A DNA stretch of 12,821 nt from Clostridiales bacterium (GCA_012799315.1 JAAZLM010000187.1:1-12821), one strand, 5' to 3'; positions 5,806-12,821 are shown, counted from the stretch's first letter. Numbers and translations are program-made. The notes: a model not told the origin generated them from the letters alone.

Positions 5806-6576
5806 ATGAAAAGAATAGTATTCATCTCATTTTTACTTATAATTTCGGTCGGGTTGTTGATACTTAGCTTTGTTTTAGGTGGGGAAGATGATGGTCTAAA
5901 GGGAACATCGGTGGCCCTGACAACTACCACGACGACAACGGATGGATCTATTACTACAACGACCGAGGGGGTAGATTCAATGCCAGCGAGTGAAATTGAT
6001 AATCTATGGGCATTCTATCTAGTCAATCAAATGAATCCTCTACCACCGGATTTTGAAATTGAAACTGCCATAATCCATGATGATCGTGAGGTAGATAAGC
6101 GCATTGCGCCGTATTTGGTAGAGATGCTTGCCAGTGCAAAGGCTGATGGAATTTATCTAAAGGTGCAATCTGCATATCGTAGTGTAGAATATCAGCAGAT
6201 GTTGCATGAAATAAGTATTGAAAATTTTATGAAAGATGCGGGCATGACGGAGGAGGAGGCTATCGCCGCCACCGAAAGGGAGCTTGCCCTACCGGGGACT
6301 AGCGAACATAATGCCGGTCTTGCAGTCGACCTAAACAGTCGTGATTCATGGGAATTGACCGAGAGCTTTGAAGAAACTGATGAATTCGCATGGTTGCAAG
6401 AGAATTGCTTTAAGTTCGGATTCATTCTTCGTTATCCCAAGGACAAAGTTGATGTTACGGGCATTATTTATGAGCCATGGCATTATCGCTTTATTGGAGT
6501 GCACCACGCAACTCAGCTAATGGAATCGGGATTATGTCTAGAAGAATATATTGAAAAGATACCACCAACAGAATAA
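5806..6576 (+). CDS. VanY-type D-Ala-D-Ala carboxypeptidase (peptidase M15B), membrane-anchored
   Basis: The 256-residue protein has an N-terminal hydrophobic segment (about residues 4-25) that acts as signal anchor. A Thr-rich linker follows (about 38-55), then an extracellular M15B peptidase domain. The domain shows SAYRS (122-126), the zinc motif SEHNAGLAVD (166-175, ligands H168 and D175), and EPWHYR (223-228, catalytic Glu and third zinc ligand His). Such enzymes trim the terminal D-Ala from peptidoglycan stem peptides, and related M15 domains act as endopeptidases. The ATG at 5806 is chosen because GAGGAGG (5793-5799) lies 6 bases before it. A GTG at 5791 overlaps that site. No VanR, VanS, VanH or ligase genes are nearby, so this is more likely a housekeeping wall-trimming enzyme than a glycopeptide resistance determinant. 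It ends in a strong terminator shared with yfhO. Confidence 0.9.
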   Translation: MKRIVFISFLLIISVGLLILSFVLGGEDDGLKGTSVALTTTTTTTDGSITTTTEGVDSMPASEIDNLWAFYLVNQMNPLPPDFEIETAIIHDDREVDKRIAPYLVEMLASAKADGIYLKVQSAYRSVEYQQMLHEISIENFMKDAGMTEEEAIAATERELALPGTSEHNAGLAVDLNSRDSWELTESFEETDEFAWLQENCFKFGFILRYPKDKVDVTGIIYEPWHYRFIGVHHATQLMESGLCLEEYIEKIPPTE

Positions 6577-6584
6577 CGGCAATA

Positions 6585-6622
6585 AAATCCCCCCTCTAAA
6601 TTCCTTTAGAGGGGGGATTTTT
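6585..6622. terminator. Bidirectional intrinsic terminator between vanY-like gene and yfhO
   Basis: A perfect 16-bp inverted repeat (6585-6600 and 6605-6620) with a TTCC loop and a six-C/six-G core is followed by a T run rightward and mirrored by A residues on the left. It serves the convergent genes on both sides. Confidence 0.9.
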
Positions 6623-6635
6623 CTGCTAATTTTAG

Positions 6636-9284
6636 TTATTTGCTGCCCTTATCGGCTTGACGTGGCAGGAATTTTATTCTATCCTTACTCACTAGAATTA
6701 AGAATACGACAACGGCAATGCCCATTAGTGTAATGATGCTGCCAGCGATAAAGCCCGACGGTATGAAACTGAGCTTAATGCTATGTTGCCCCGATGTGAT
6801 CGGTATAGCAAGTAGTGAATCCGCCACCATTACCGGCTTGACCTTTTTACCGTCGACCTTTGCGCTCCAGCCCTTTTCATACGGTATTGATGTGAAAAAA
6901 TATCCATCGTAGGGTGCATTTACGGATGCCCTTAATTTTGCGGCATTCTTCATATTGACCACTGATTCAGTTTGGCGAATCTGATTAACCGCCTTTGCAA
7001 AAACGTCTTCATCGAAGCTGTAGAAATACGGCTCTATCATGAACAACTCATCTTCTACTAAAGTGATAATCAGCGATTGCTCCTGTGATTGCTCGCCCTT
7101 TCCAATTGGTAGGATAACGTGTTCATCGTCCTTGAAATAACTGCCGACGGGATTCGCCGCACGGTTGAACCAGATTGTAGCATCACGATGATATTTCGTC
7201 GATACATACATATATATTTGATTATCGTCGATCGCATCGAATAAATATTCTATATGCGCATTATTACCCTCAATTATCGGAGTATAGCGCATCTGATCGA
7301 CTGCGTCTTTCTCCTCGACATTCTCAAGAATTCGCTCCTTAATCTCGATTCTCTTGAAATATTCGACTCCGTCAGTACCTAGAATACTATTAATAAAATT
7401 ATTCTGAATTGCGAATGGATCATCGCCGCTAATATCAATATCTTCCACCTTACTATCAGCGAAGAAACCGATCGGCAACGCATATGGATTTTCATATACA
7501 TGGATGACATTCCCGTCATAATATATCTCATCATATATATCGGTGTAAATCTCGGATATATCTTGATTTTTATTGTCCATTATATATTTAATGCCTAGTA
7601 GGGAATCGCCTACAATTGTGCCACCATTATATTTACTGGCGAATCCTCGTGATGTGTAGCCAAACTTCTTAATCAATTCCATTGTTCTTTCATTCATCAT
7701 TGAGCTAGAGTGGGAGACCCCGTACATCTTGAGCGCCATCGGATCGTTAACCGTCCTGTGGAATGTTTTTTCCATCCTGTAAAAGCTATTATCAATCTTA
7801 TACACTTCTTCCACTACTGGCCGAACTTCCTTAATCCAGTCGGTATATCCAATACGCCCCGTTTCGGTATTGTTGCGTGGGCTATATAGAACTTCATCAT
7901 CAATTGCCTCAAATGTATGCCCCGAATTTATCAGCAATTCGGCAGTGATAACAAGTGTAATTGCTATTAAAATGCCCTTTTCGCCCTTCTTTCTAATATA
8001 CGATACCATCATGAAGAGGTAGATTATCAGTGCTACTATTGTCAGCCAGATCGCTTCAATCGTCTTTGCGTGTTCGTATCCGACTTTATCAATTACTATT
8101 ACTGCTAATAGCAGTGCTGCAAATACCTTATATAGATTCTTCTCCTTTTCATGTTCCAGTTGCCTAAATGCCTTGTACGCAAGCATCAGCATTATGAATG
8201 AGAATATGAATGAATAGCGGTAGTTGAGCCAATTCGGCCATTGCATACCATGCATCGCAAGATCGAAAATGCTCACATACATACATAGGAATGCACCGCC
8301 GAGCAGAATTGCACCGCCGACTTTTTCCCGTCGGGAGATTCTCTCACTGAGGAAGAATAGCGGTATCAACATCAATGTCAGCACTCCGCAATAGACGAAT
8401 GGCATACCGTGAACATTGACAGAATCATATGTTTGTGGCATCAGTTTTACAAAGAAATCAAAGAATGTGAATTTTGCTGTTATGTCGTATGTCGCCGGCG
8501 GGGAGAAGTCCATTTTCCCAAGTGATAATGCCTTATACACCGGTAAAATCATAAATGATGATAGCATTACTGCAATCGCTCCACCAATGGCATATCTGCC
8601 GATCTTCTTGCCGAAGGTTTTTATACCGCTGAATTTCCCCTCCTGATGGCATGAATATAGGAAGTAGAAAAATGTGAATATACCGACCATATAGCCGATG
8701 TAGAAATTCGCTATGAACATTAGCCCTAGTGGGATGGCAAAGGGGAGGATTCGATTCTCCCGAACTAGCATTTCTATACCTAGAACGATGAAAGGTAGGA
8801 AAATTAGCCCGTCGATCCACATTGGATTCATAATCTCAACAACGCTATATGCCATTAATGCATATAGGGTGGAGAACATTACTATCCCCAAATCATTGCC
8901 ACCGTGGGACTTCTTCAAATAATATGCAAATGCGAATCCGCATGAGCCGACTTTAGCAATTTGCATTAGGAGCAGCCCCTCCGTGATGAATGCACGTGGC
9001 ACAAGCAATGTTATTATACTGAATGGACTGGCTAGATAATACCCGATAATTCCGATGAATTCGCCCGATAGATTCCTACTCCATGAATAGAATAGGCTGC
9101 CATCGGAAAAAATGGCATTCTTCAGCTGCTCATAATAATATAGGTATTGCCCGTTCAAGTCCAGTACAAGCACGGAGCCATCTCCGAATGGCCATACTCT
9201 AAAAAAGGCATAAGCAACTGTTAATATAAGTGCCGGTAATATGAACGAAAGCAATAGGAATCTATTCTCTTTAATTTCCCCCAT
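6636..9284 (-). CDS. yfhO: YfhO-family membrane glycosyltransferase-like protein
   Basis: The 882-residue protein belongs to the YfhO family of large multi-pass proteins with a GT-C-like organisation. Many hydrophobic segments fill roughly the first 440 residues. A large extracytoplasmic domain follows (about 450-840), and a final membrane segment lies near the C-terminus (FIAGSIITLMGIAVVVFLIL). The first outside loop holds LVLDLNGQYLYYY, with D42 at the position of the GT-C acidic residue. In Bacillus, Listeria and Staphylococcus, YfhO/GtlB proteins transfer a sugar from undecaprenyl-phosphate onto teichoic acids outside the cell, using the lipid donor made by CsbB/GtlA. The preceding gene here encodes exactly that donor enzyme. 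The ATG at 9284 is preferred over 9305 because AAGGAG lies about 9 bases before it. It overlaps the upstream gene by 14 bp, indicating coupling. The acceptor polymer is unknown here. Confidence 0.88.
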   Translation of the reverse strand: MGEIKENRFLLLSFILPALILTVAYAFFRVWPFGDGSVLVLDLNGQYLYYYEQLKNAIFSDGSLFYSWSRNLSGEFIGIIGYYLASPFSIITLLVPRAFITEGLLLMQIAKVGSCGFAFAYYLKKSHGGNDLGIVMFSTLYALMAYSVVEIMNPMWIDGLIFLPFIVLGIEMLVRENRILPFAIPLGLMFIANFYIGYMVGIFTFFYFLYSCHQEGKFSGIKTFGKKIGRYAIGGAIAVMLSSFMILPVYKALSLGKMDFSPPATYDITAKFTFFDFFVKLMPQTYDSVNVHGMPFVYCGVLTLMLIPLFFLSERISRREKVGGAILLGGAFLCMYVSIFDLAMHGMQWPNWLNYRYSFIFSFIMLMLAYKAFRQLEHEKEKNLYKVFAALLLAVIVIDKVGYEHAKTIEAIWLTIVALIIYLFMMVSYIRKKGEKGILIAITLVITAELLINSGHTFEAIDDEVLYSPRNNTETGRIGYTDWIKEVRPVVEEVYKIDNSFYRMEKTFHRTVNDPMALKMYGVSHSSSMMNERTMELIKKFGYTSRGFASKYNGGTIVGDSLLGIKYIMDNKNQDISEIYTDIYDEIYYDGNVIHVYENPYALPIGFFADSKVEDIDISGDDPFAIQNNFINSILGTDGVEYFKRIEIKERILENVEEKDAVDQMRYTPIIEGNNAHIEYLFDAIDDNQIYMYVSTKYHRDATIWFNRAANPVGSYFKDDEHVILPIGKGEQSQEQSLIITLVEDELFMIEPYFYSFDEDVFAKAVNQIRQTESVVNMKNAAKLRASVNAPYDGYFFTSIPYEKGWSAKVDGKKVKPVMVADSLLAIPITSGQHSIKLSFIPSGFIAGSIITLMGIAVVVFLILVSKDRIKFLPRQADKGSK

Positions 9285-10239
9285 CTTTTCCCTCTCCTTT
9301 TTCATTCTTTATAAATTCGCTATCTATCTTATTTGAAATTATATACCGTGGGCGGAACTTTATCTCCTCATATATTTTCGATAAATAATGCCCGATAATG
9401 CCAAGGCTGAACATTATGATACTGCCGATTATAAGGAGGAGTAGAATAACAGTTGAGAATCCCTCCTGCGATGCACCGGTGATTTTATTATATAATGTAT
9501 TGACTACCATCACTAATGCGAATGCGAAAAATGTCCCACCGCAAACCGTTACAATCTGCATTGGCAAATTGGAGAACGATGTTATAGAATTAATTGCAAA
9601 TACGAATAGTTTAGAGAATGACCATTTCGATGTTCCCACTTCCCTCGGCGGTACGTCAAAATATACTGTGTGCGTCCTATATCCTACCCAGCTTGAAAGT
9701 GCCCTAAAAAAAGTCAACCTCTCGGGCATATCATTGAGGACATCTACTACCGCTCTATCCATTAATTTATAGTCCGATGCGCCATGTAGATCAATCCCCG
9801 ATGTCGACTTGAGCAATTTGTAAAAGCTACCTGCGAACATTTTATATATTAAACTTTCCCTCCCACGGGATGCCTTTCTCGCCTCTATTACATCGAAGTC
9901 ATTATTCTCCCATAGGTGATACATATCGACAGCCACTTCTGGAGGATGTTGCAAGTCGCAGTCCATGACGACACAGGCATCGCCCTTTGCCGCTTTTAAT
10001 CCTGCAAAAATTGCTCCCTCTTTCCCAAAATTTCGGCTGAAGTGCAGTGCCGTGATGAAAGCCTTCTCCTTTGCGCTCCTCTCTAGAATTCTCCATGTGT
10101 CATCGCTAGATCCGTCATCGACAAAAACGATTTCAAATCGTATTTCATTATCGTTCATTAGCTTTTCTATAGCATTGATTGTGTTCTCGATATTCCCACT
10201 TTCGTTATAAGCAGGGATAACAAGGGATAGCAGCGGCAT
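9271..10239 (-). CDS. CsbB/GtrB-type polyprenyl-phosphate glycosyltransferase (GT2)
   Basis: The 322-residue protein is a family 2 glycosyltransferase of the CsbB/GtrB/dolichyl-phosphate mannose synthase-like type. These load a sugar from a nucleotide donor onto undecaprenyl-phosphate at the inner membrane face. The N-terminus SLVIPAYNESGN is typical GT2. It is followed by VDDGSSDDT (40-48), RNFGKEGA (69-76), the DxD-type motif DCDLQHPPE (93-101) and SKWSFSKL (204-211). Two C-terminal membrane helices (about 228-250 and 262-285) anchor it, ending in a short basic tail. The ATG at 10239 follows AAGGAGG. It is first in a two-gene operon with yfhO, overlapping by 14 bp. Together they form the donor-making and transfer steps of an envelope glycosylation system. 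The GtcA-type flippase usually needed is not in the window. The sugar (GlcNAc in Bacillus, Staphylococcus and Listeria) cannot be read here. Confidence 0.93.
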   Translation of the reverse strand: MPLLSLVIPAYNESGNIENTINAIEKLMNDNEIRFEIVFVDDGSSDDTWRILERSAKEKAFITALHFSRNFGKEGAIFAGLKAAKGDACVVMDCDLQHPPEVAVDMYHLWENNDFDVIEARKASRGRESLIYKMFAGSFYKLLKSTSGIDLHGASDYKLMDRAVVDVLNDMPERLTFFRALSSWVGYRTHTVYFDVPPREVGTSKWSFSKLFVFAINSITSFSNLPMQIVTVCGGTFFAFALVMVVNTLYNKITGASQEGFSTVILLLLIIGSIIMFSLGIIGHYLSKIYEEIKFRPRYIISNKIDSEFIKNEKGEGKDGGN

Positions 10240-10340
10240 AATTTCCTCCTTATATTTCGTGACGCAAACGCAGTTCTATCTAAGAGATGGATTAGCTAAG
10301 CAAGGTTAACTTGTCCATATTGTTACTACAACTGGTTAAA

Positions 10341-10369
10341 ATTATAGCAACTTTCACCATTAGTGTCAA
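10341..10369 (-). promoter_or_regulatory. Consensus promoter of the csbB-like/yfhO operon
   Basis: On the minus strand TTGACA (10364-10369), a 17-bp spacer and TATAAT (10341-10346) give a perfect 12-of-12 match with an extended TG. The predicted start near 10334 gives a leader of about 95 bases, in which I see no strong structure. Confidence 0.85.
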
Positions 10370-10392
10370 TAGCAATAGAATTTTATATCTAT

Positions 10393-10412
10393 GTTGCATC
10401 ATTATATGCAAC
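10393..10412. repeat. Inverted repeat GTTGCAT-N6-ATGCAAC in the divergent intergenic region
   Basis: Perfect 7-bp arms (10393-10399 and 10406-10412) flank six bases. A further GTTGCA half-site follows at 10421-10426. The repeat lies 24 bp upstream of the csbB-like -35 box and just before the weak promoter of the holin-like gene. It may be a regulator site for either promoter. The binding protein is unknown. Confidence 0.45.
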
Positions 10413-10413
10413 C

Positions 10414-10442
10414 TTGCCCCGTTGCACTCATATATTTATAGC
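10414..10442 (+). promoter_or_regulatory. Weak candidate promoter of the holin-like gene
   Basis: TTGCCC (10414-10419), a 17-bp spacer and TATAGC (10437-10442) are the best pair seen upstream of the gene. Each hexamer has about four consensus matches. It overlaps the GTTGCA half-site at 10421. Confidence 0.35.
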
Positions 10443-10480
10443 AGGGGATTTTTTACTCGCTTTAGAAAGGATTGTGTTCA

Positions 10481-10774
10481 ATGGATATTATTTTAATCGA
10501 CTATATTAAGCCGGAATTGTTAATTCTCATTCCTACATTATGGCTACTCGGGGAGATTGTCAAGAAAACACAGATTAAAAAGGCTCTCATTCCCTTAATC
10601 GTCGGCATATCGGGAATATGCCTTGCTGGGTTATATGTCTTTTCAACTATGCCGAGTTTTAGCTTACAATGCGTATTGGGTGCTATCTTTGCAAGTCTTA
10701 CCCAGGGTCTATTATGCGCTGGTGGTAGCGTTTATGTGCATGAAATTATCAAAAACATCGGCAGAAGCAAATAA
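10481..10774 (+). CDS. Small phage-holin-family membrane protein
   Basis: The 97-residue protein resembles the Phage_holin_5_2-type family found in clostridial phages and chromosomes. It starts near MDIILIDYIKPELLILIPTL and has three hydrophobic segments: about 10-25, 37-57, and 66-90 with conserved TQGLLCAGGSVYVHE. A short Lys/Arg tail ends it. Holins form membrane pores that release phage lysins. Chromosomal copies without other phage genes have no proven job. The ATG at 10481 is chosen because AGAAAGG lies about 10 bases before it. A TTG at 10472 sits too close to that site. No lysin, tail or terminase gene is adjacent, so this looks like an orphan. The promoter of the tryptophan T-box unit begins 15 bp after its stop with no hairpin between, so some read-through into that leader is possible. 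Confidence 0.75.
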   Translation: MDIILIDYIKPELLILIPTLWLLGEIVKKTQIKKALIPLIVGISGICLAGLYVFSTMPSFSLQCVLGAIFASLTQGLLCAGGSVYVHEIIKNIGRSK

Positions 10775-10788
10775 TTTGTAGAAAAGAC

Positions 10789-10817
10789 TTGACAAAACTG
10801 TTCCCATATATTATTAT
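10789..10817 (+). promoter_or_regulatory. Promoter of the tryptophan T-box/trpB unit
   Basis: A perfect -35 TTGACA (10789-10794), a 17-bp spacer and a -10 TATTAT (10812-10817) place transcription start near 10824, just before stem I of the T-box. Confidence 0.72.
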
Positions 10818-10840
10818 AAAACTTAATAATATTAAACCTG

Positions 10841-11100
10841 CGATTAAGAGTAGTAATTCAAGGTATGCATTTAAAGAGAGTCGCTTTTTGGTGGGATGCG
10901 GCAATGTTACTTGAATGAATGGACTTAAGAGGGCGATGTGAAAGGCGCTGCCGATTAGCATAGACGGGGATCTCAGCCCGTTACCAACTGAGCGCATATC
11001 ATCGGTATGCGACTGAGCTGGGCGATTTCTTTCGCCAATGTGGGTGGTACCGCAGGATGTTATACTCCTGTCCCTATTAATTTAGGGGCAGGAGTTTTTG
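10841..11100 (+). ncRNA. Tryptophan T-box riboswitch (leader of trpB2)
   Basis: The 14-base core TGGGTGGTACCGC-type T-box sequence spans 11037-11053 and pairs with the uncharged tRNA acceptor end. Stem I is recognisable. Its base is TTAAG (10844-10848) with CTTAA (10924-10928), and its upper helix is ATTCAAG (10856-10862) with CTTGAAT (10910-10916). Between these the specifier loop has AGTAGTA on the 5' side and GAATGGA on the 3' side. That makes the specifier codon UGG (10920-10922), tryptophan, followed by the usual A. A stem CGCATA/TATGCG (10993-11011) and stem III GGCGA/TCGCC (11021-11036) precede the T-box. When tRNA-Trp is uncharged it stabilises the antiterminator and the downstream gene is read. 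The specifier agrees with that gene being a tryptophan synthase beta chain. Confidence 0.95.
11064..11100 (+). terminator. T-box regulatory terminator
   Basis: A 13-bp stem (11064-11076 with 11083-11095, one T-G pair) with a TTAATT loop is followed by a T run. It competes with the antiterminator that includes the T-box sequence at 11037-11053, and ends transcription when tryptophanyl-tRNA is charged. Confidence 0.92.
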
Positions 11101-11140
11101 TTTGTAAATTTATCAGCCAATTTTGAAAGGAGAATTTTCC

Positions 11141-12517
11141 ATGAGTAAGATACCATATCGTTTTTATTTAAATGAGGATCAGATACCTAAGCAATGGTAT
11201 AACGTCCGTGCCGATATGCCTGAGCAGCCCGATCCATTGCTCAATCCCGAAACGGGGAAGCCATTATCAACGCAGGATCTATACCCGATTTTCTGTGAGG
11301 AACTAGCTAAGCAAGAGATGGACGAAACTACCCGGTATTTCGATATTCCCGATGAGATACAGGAGTTTTACAGGATATTCCGCCCATCGCCATTAATTCG
11401 TGCATATAATCTTGAAAAGGAACTTGGCACACCGGCGAAAATTTATTATAAATTTGAGGGGAACAACACCTCTGGATCGCATAAACTTAATTCCGCAGTG
11501 GCTCAAGCCTATTATGCTAAAAAGCAGGGGCTAACTTCACTTACGACGGAGACGGGCGCAGGCCAATGGGGGACTGCTCTTGCAATGGCATGTAGCTATT
11601 ATAAATTGCCCTTAACCGTCTATATGGTTAAGGTATCGTACGAACAAAAGCCGTACCGCAAAGGTGTTATGGAAACTCTCGGCACGAATATAATCCCTAG
11701 CCCCTCTAATACGACTAATGTCGGCAGGGCAATTCTAGAGAGCAATCCCGACACGACGGGCAGCCTCGGATGTGCAATTTCCGAAGCGGTTGAGGCAGCA
11801 GTAACCACTGACGGATGCCGCTATGTTCTAGGATCCGTACTTAATCAAGTTTTATTACACCAATCCATTATAGGGCTCGAAACCAAAAAGGCAATGGAGA
11901 TACTTGGCGAATATCCCGATATAATTATCGGGTGCGCCGGCGGTGGGTCGAATCTTGGCGGATTGATTTCGCCATTCATGCAGGATAAGCTAACCGGCAA
12001 GGCAAATCCCTACTTCATCGCTGTTGAGCCGGCATCATGCCCATCACTAACAAGAGGGAAGTATGCTTATGACTTCTGCGATACGGGTAAGGTAACCCCC
12101 CTTGCTAAGATGTATACACTCGGCGGTGATTTCATTCCCTCGGCGAACCATGCTGGCGGATTGAGATACCATGGAATGTCGCCGATCCTATCTAAACTAT
12201 ATCATGATGGCCATCTTGATGAGGCTAGAGCAGTTGAGCAATCCTCAGTATTTGAGGCGGCGACAATCTTCTCTAGATGTGAAACAATCCTACCAGCGCC
12301 CGAATCGGCTCATGCTATTCGTGCTGCAATCGATGAGGCGCTAAAATGTAAGGAAAGTGGCGAAGAAAAGACAATCCTATTCGGACTGACGGGAACCGGC
12401 TATTTCGATATGAGCGCATATATGAATTTTACTAGCGGTAATATGAGCGACTATGTCCCGACGGATGAAGAATTGCAAGTTGGATTCAACGGATTGCCGA
12501 CGGTGGGCAATTCCTAG
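11141..12517 (+). CDS. trpB: Tryptophan synthase beta chain, TrpB2 type
   Basis: The 458-residue PLP enzyme joins indole and serine to make tryptophan. Its length, its N-terminal extension before the core (RFYLNEDQIPKQWYN) and the EFYRIFRPSPLIRA segment mark the TrpB2 group rather than the roughly 400-residue TrpB1 that pairs with TrpA. The Schiff-base lysine is K115 in GSHKLNSA. The catalytic Glu lies in ETGAGQWG (137-144), and the phosphate-binding loop is CAGGGSN (265-271). The ATG at 11141 follows GAAAGGAG. An upstream in-frame start at 11123 lies before that site. It is monocistronic, behind a tryptophan-specific T-box, with a strong terminator after it. No trpA or other trp gene is nearby. 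TrpB2 may therefore salvage indole or supply tryptophan with an unlinked partner. The reaction is known for the family, and that role is inferred. Confidence 0.93.
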   Translation: MSKIPYRFYLNEDQIPKQWYNVRADMPEQPDPLLNPETGKPLSTQDLYPIFCEELAKQEMDETTRYFDIPDEIQEFYRIFRPSPLIRAYNLEKELGTPAKIYYKFEGNNTSGSHKLNSAVAQAYYAKKQGLTSLTTETGAGQWGTALAMACSYYKLPLTVYMVKVSYEQKPYRKGVMETLGTNIIPSPSNTTNVGRAILESNPDTTGSLGCAISEAVEAAVTTDGCRYVLGSVLNQVLLHQSIIGLETKKAMEILGEYPDIIIGCAGGGSNLGGLISPFMQDKLTGKANPYFIAVEPASCPSLTRGKYAYDFCDTGKVTPLAKMYTLGGDFIPSANHAGGLRYHGMSPILSKLYHDGHLDEARAVEQSSVFEAATIFSRCETILPAPESAHAIRAAIDEALKCKESGEEKTILFGLTGTGYFDMSAYMNFTSGNMSDYVPTDEELQVGFNGLPTVGNS

Positions 12518-12535
12518 GAGAACTATAATAAGAAA

Positions 12536-12576
12536 GCAGAGATTAGAAGAATTCTTCTAATCTCTGCATCTTTTTT
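12536..12576 (+). terminator. Intrinsic terminator of trpB2
   Basis: A perfect 32-bp palindrome (12536-12551 and 12552-12567), folding as a 14-bp stem with an AATT loop, is followed by a run of six T residues (12571-12576). It lies 18 bp after the trpB stop. Confidence 0.92.
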
Positions 12577-12624
12577 CTATATTGCGTGATCTTTAAAATA
12601 GCGTCATACATAGGGGCTTAAATT

Positions 12625-12662
12625 AAAAAATAAGTAGGGGATTAATCCCTACTTATTTTTTT
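12625..12662. terminator. Bidirectional terminator after the tRNA genes
   Basis: A 15-bp inverted repeat (12625-12639 and 12647-12661) with a 7-base loop has A/T runs on both outer flanks. Read leftward it ends the tRNA transcript. Read rightward it backs up the trpB terminator. Between it and 12576 I see nothing else. A smaller hairpin (12667-12692, GGCG/CGCC plus CTACA/TGTAG) sits between it and tRNA-Glu. Confidence 0.82.
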
Positions 12663-12704
12663 CGTCGGCGTTCTACATTATTGTAGTTCGCCTTTGTTGT
12701 GATT

Positions 12705-12779
12705 TGGTGACCCGTACGAGATTCGAACTCGTGATACCGCCGTGAAAGGGCGATGTCTTAACCACTTGACCAACGGGCC
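12705..12779 (-). tRNA. tRNA-Glu (anticodon UUC), with encoded CCA
   Basis: The minus strand folds as a complete cloverleaf of 75 bases including CCA. The acceptor GGCCCGT pairs with ACGGGTC (one G-U). The anticodon stem TCGCC/GGCGG closes a CTTTCAC loop with anticodon TTC. The T arm carries GTTCGAATC. The discriminator is A and CCA is encoded. It reads glutamate codons GAA/GAG. Confidence 0.95.
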
Positions 12780-12786
12780 TAAAGAA

Positions 12787-12821
12787 TGGTAGCGGCAGTC
12801 GGACTCGAACCAACGACACTC
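12787..12821 (-). tRNA. tRNA, 3' part only (cut by window edge; isotype not determined)
   Basis: The 3' end of a second minus-strand tRNA shows a T arm GTTGG-TTCGAGT-CCGAC, acceptor strand TGCCGCT, discriminator A and encoded CCA. It lies 7 bp upstream of tRNA-Glu in transcription order, so the two are probably cotranscribed. The anticodon is outside the window. The 5' acceptor should read AGCGGCA if pairing is perfect. Confidence 0.85.

Noticed and set aside
4686..6576. Integrative element or prophage with an XRE-ImmA immunity module
   Set aside because: No integrase, excisionase, relaxase, att repeat or structural gene is seen, and both sides are core genes.
5806..6576. Glycopeptide resistance cluster
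   Set aside because: Only a VanY-type peptidase is present. No VanH, VanA/B ligase, VanX, VanR or VanS gene occurs in the window.
9398..9772. 124-codon open frame on the plus strand
   Set aside because: It is antisense to the conserved glycosyltransferase gene, and its product has no recognisable motif or ribosome binding site.
10749..10997. 82-codon open frame on the minus strand
   Set aside because: It lies across the T-box promoter and stem I, whose pairing and specifier explain the sequence better.

Overview
The window looks like a chromosomal segment of a low-to-moderate-GC Gram-positive bacterium, most likely an anaerobic member of the Clostridia. Evidence: a short 2[4Fe-4S] ferredoxin, a tryptophan T-box leader, the Firmicutes gene group for an Orn/Lys/Arg-type decarboxylase, DarA/PstA, HolB and RicT, a CsbB/YfhO glycosylation pair, AGGAGG-type ribosome binding sites and strong intrinsic terminators. 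I could not assign a genus. Most of the content is core chromosome. No integrase, transposase, attachment site or CRISPR array was seen.

Layout. Positions 1-480 (+): the 3' end of aspS, then a ferredoxin with its own promoter and a bidirectional terminator. Positions 475-4685 (-): a six-gene leftward run read from 4685 to 475. It encodes a 74-aa helical protein, a sigma-70 region-4-like regulator, an Orn/Lys/Arg decarboxylase-family PLP enzyme, the c-di-AMP receptor DarA/PstA, DNA polymerase III delta' (HolB) and RicT. Positions 4686-4902: a divergent control region. Positions 4903-6576 (+): an XRE repressor, an ImmA/IrrE-type metallopeptidase, and a membrane-anchored VanY-type peptidase with its own promoter. 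Positions 6636-10239 (-): a two-gene operon of a CsbB/GtrB-type polyprenyl-phosphate glycosyltransferase and a YfhO multi-pass protein, under a perfect-consensus promoter. Positions 10481-10774 (+): an orphan small holin-like membrane protein. Positions 10789-12576 (+): a promoter, a tryptophan T-box (specifier UGG), a TrpB2-type tryptophan synthase beta chain and a terminator. Positions 12625-12821 (-): a terminator, tRNA-Glu(UUC) and a truncated second tRNA.

The most interesting part is the divergent region at 4686-4902. Each outward promoter (TTGACA-17-TAAAGT leftward, TTGAAT-17-TAATAT rightward) carries a 13-bp CACA-N5-TGTG palindrome inside its -35/-10 spacer. Between the two -35 boxes is a 14-bp element matching the Gram-positive LexA box at all but its last position. 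The rightward genes are an XRE repressor followed by an ImmA-like protease, a pairing known in mobile elements to relieve repression after DNA damage. The leftward operon starts with a sigma-like regulator and continues without an obvious terminator into genes for c-di-AMP sensing, the replisome clamp loader and the RicT regulator. I infer a proteolysis-relieved, possibly SOS-linked switch that drives a housekeeping operon. This is untested and rests on the site layout.

The remaining modules fit known pathways: CsbB/YfhO in cell-envelope glycan decoration, and a Trp-starvation-controlled TrpB2.
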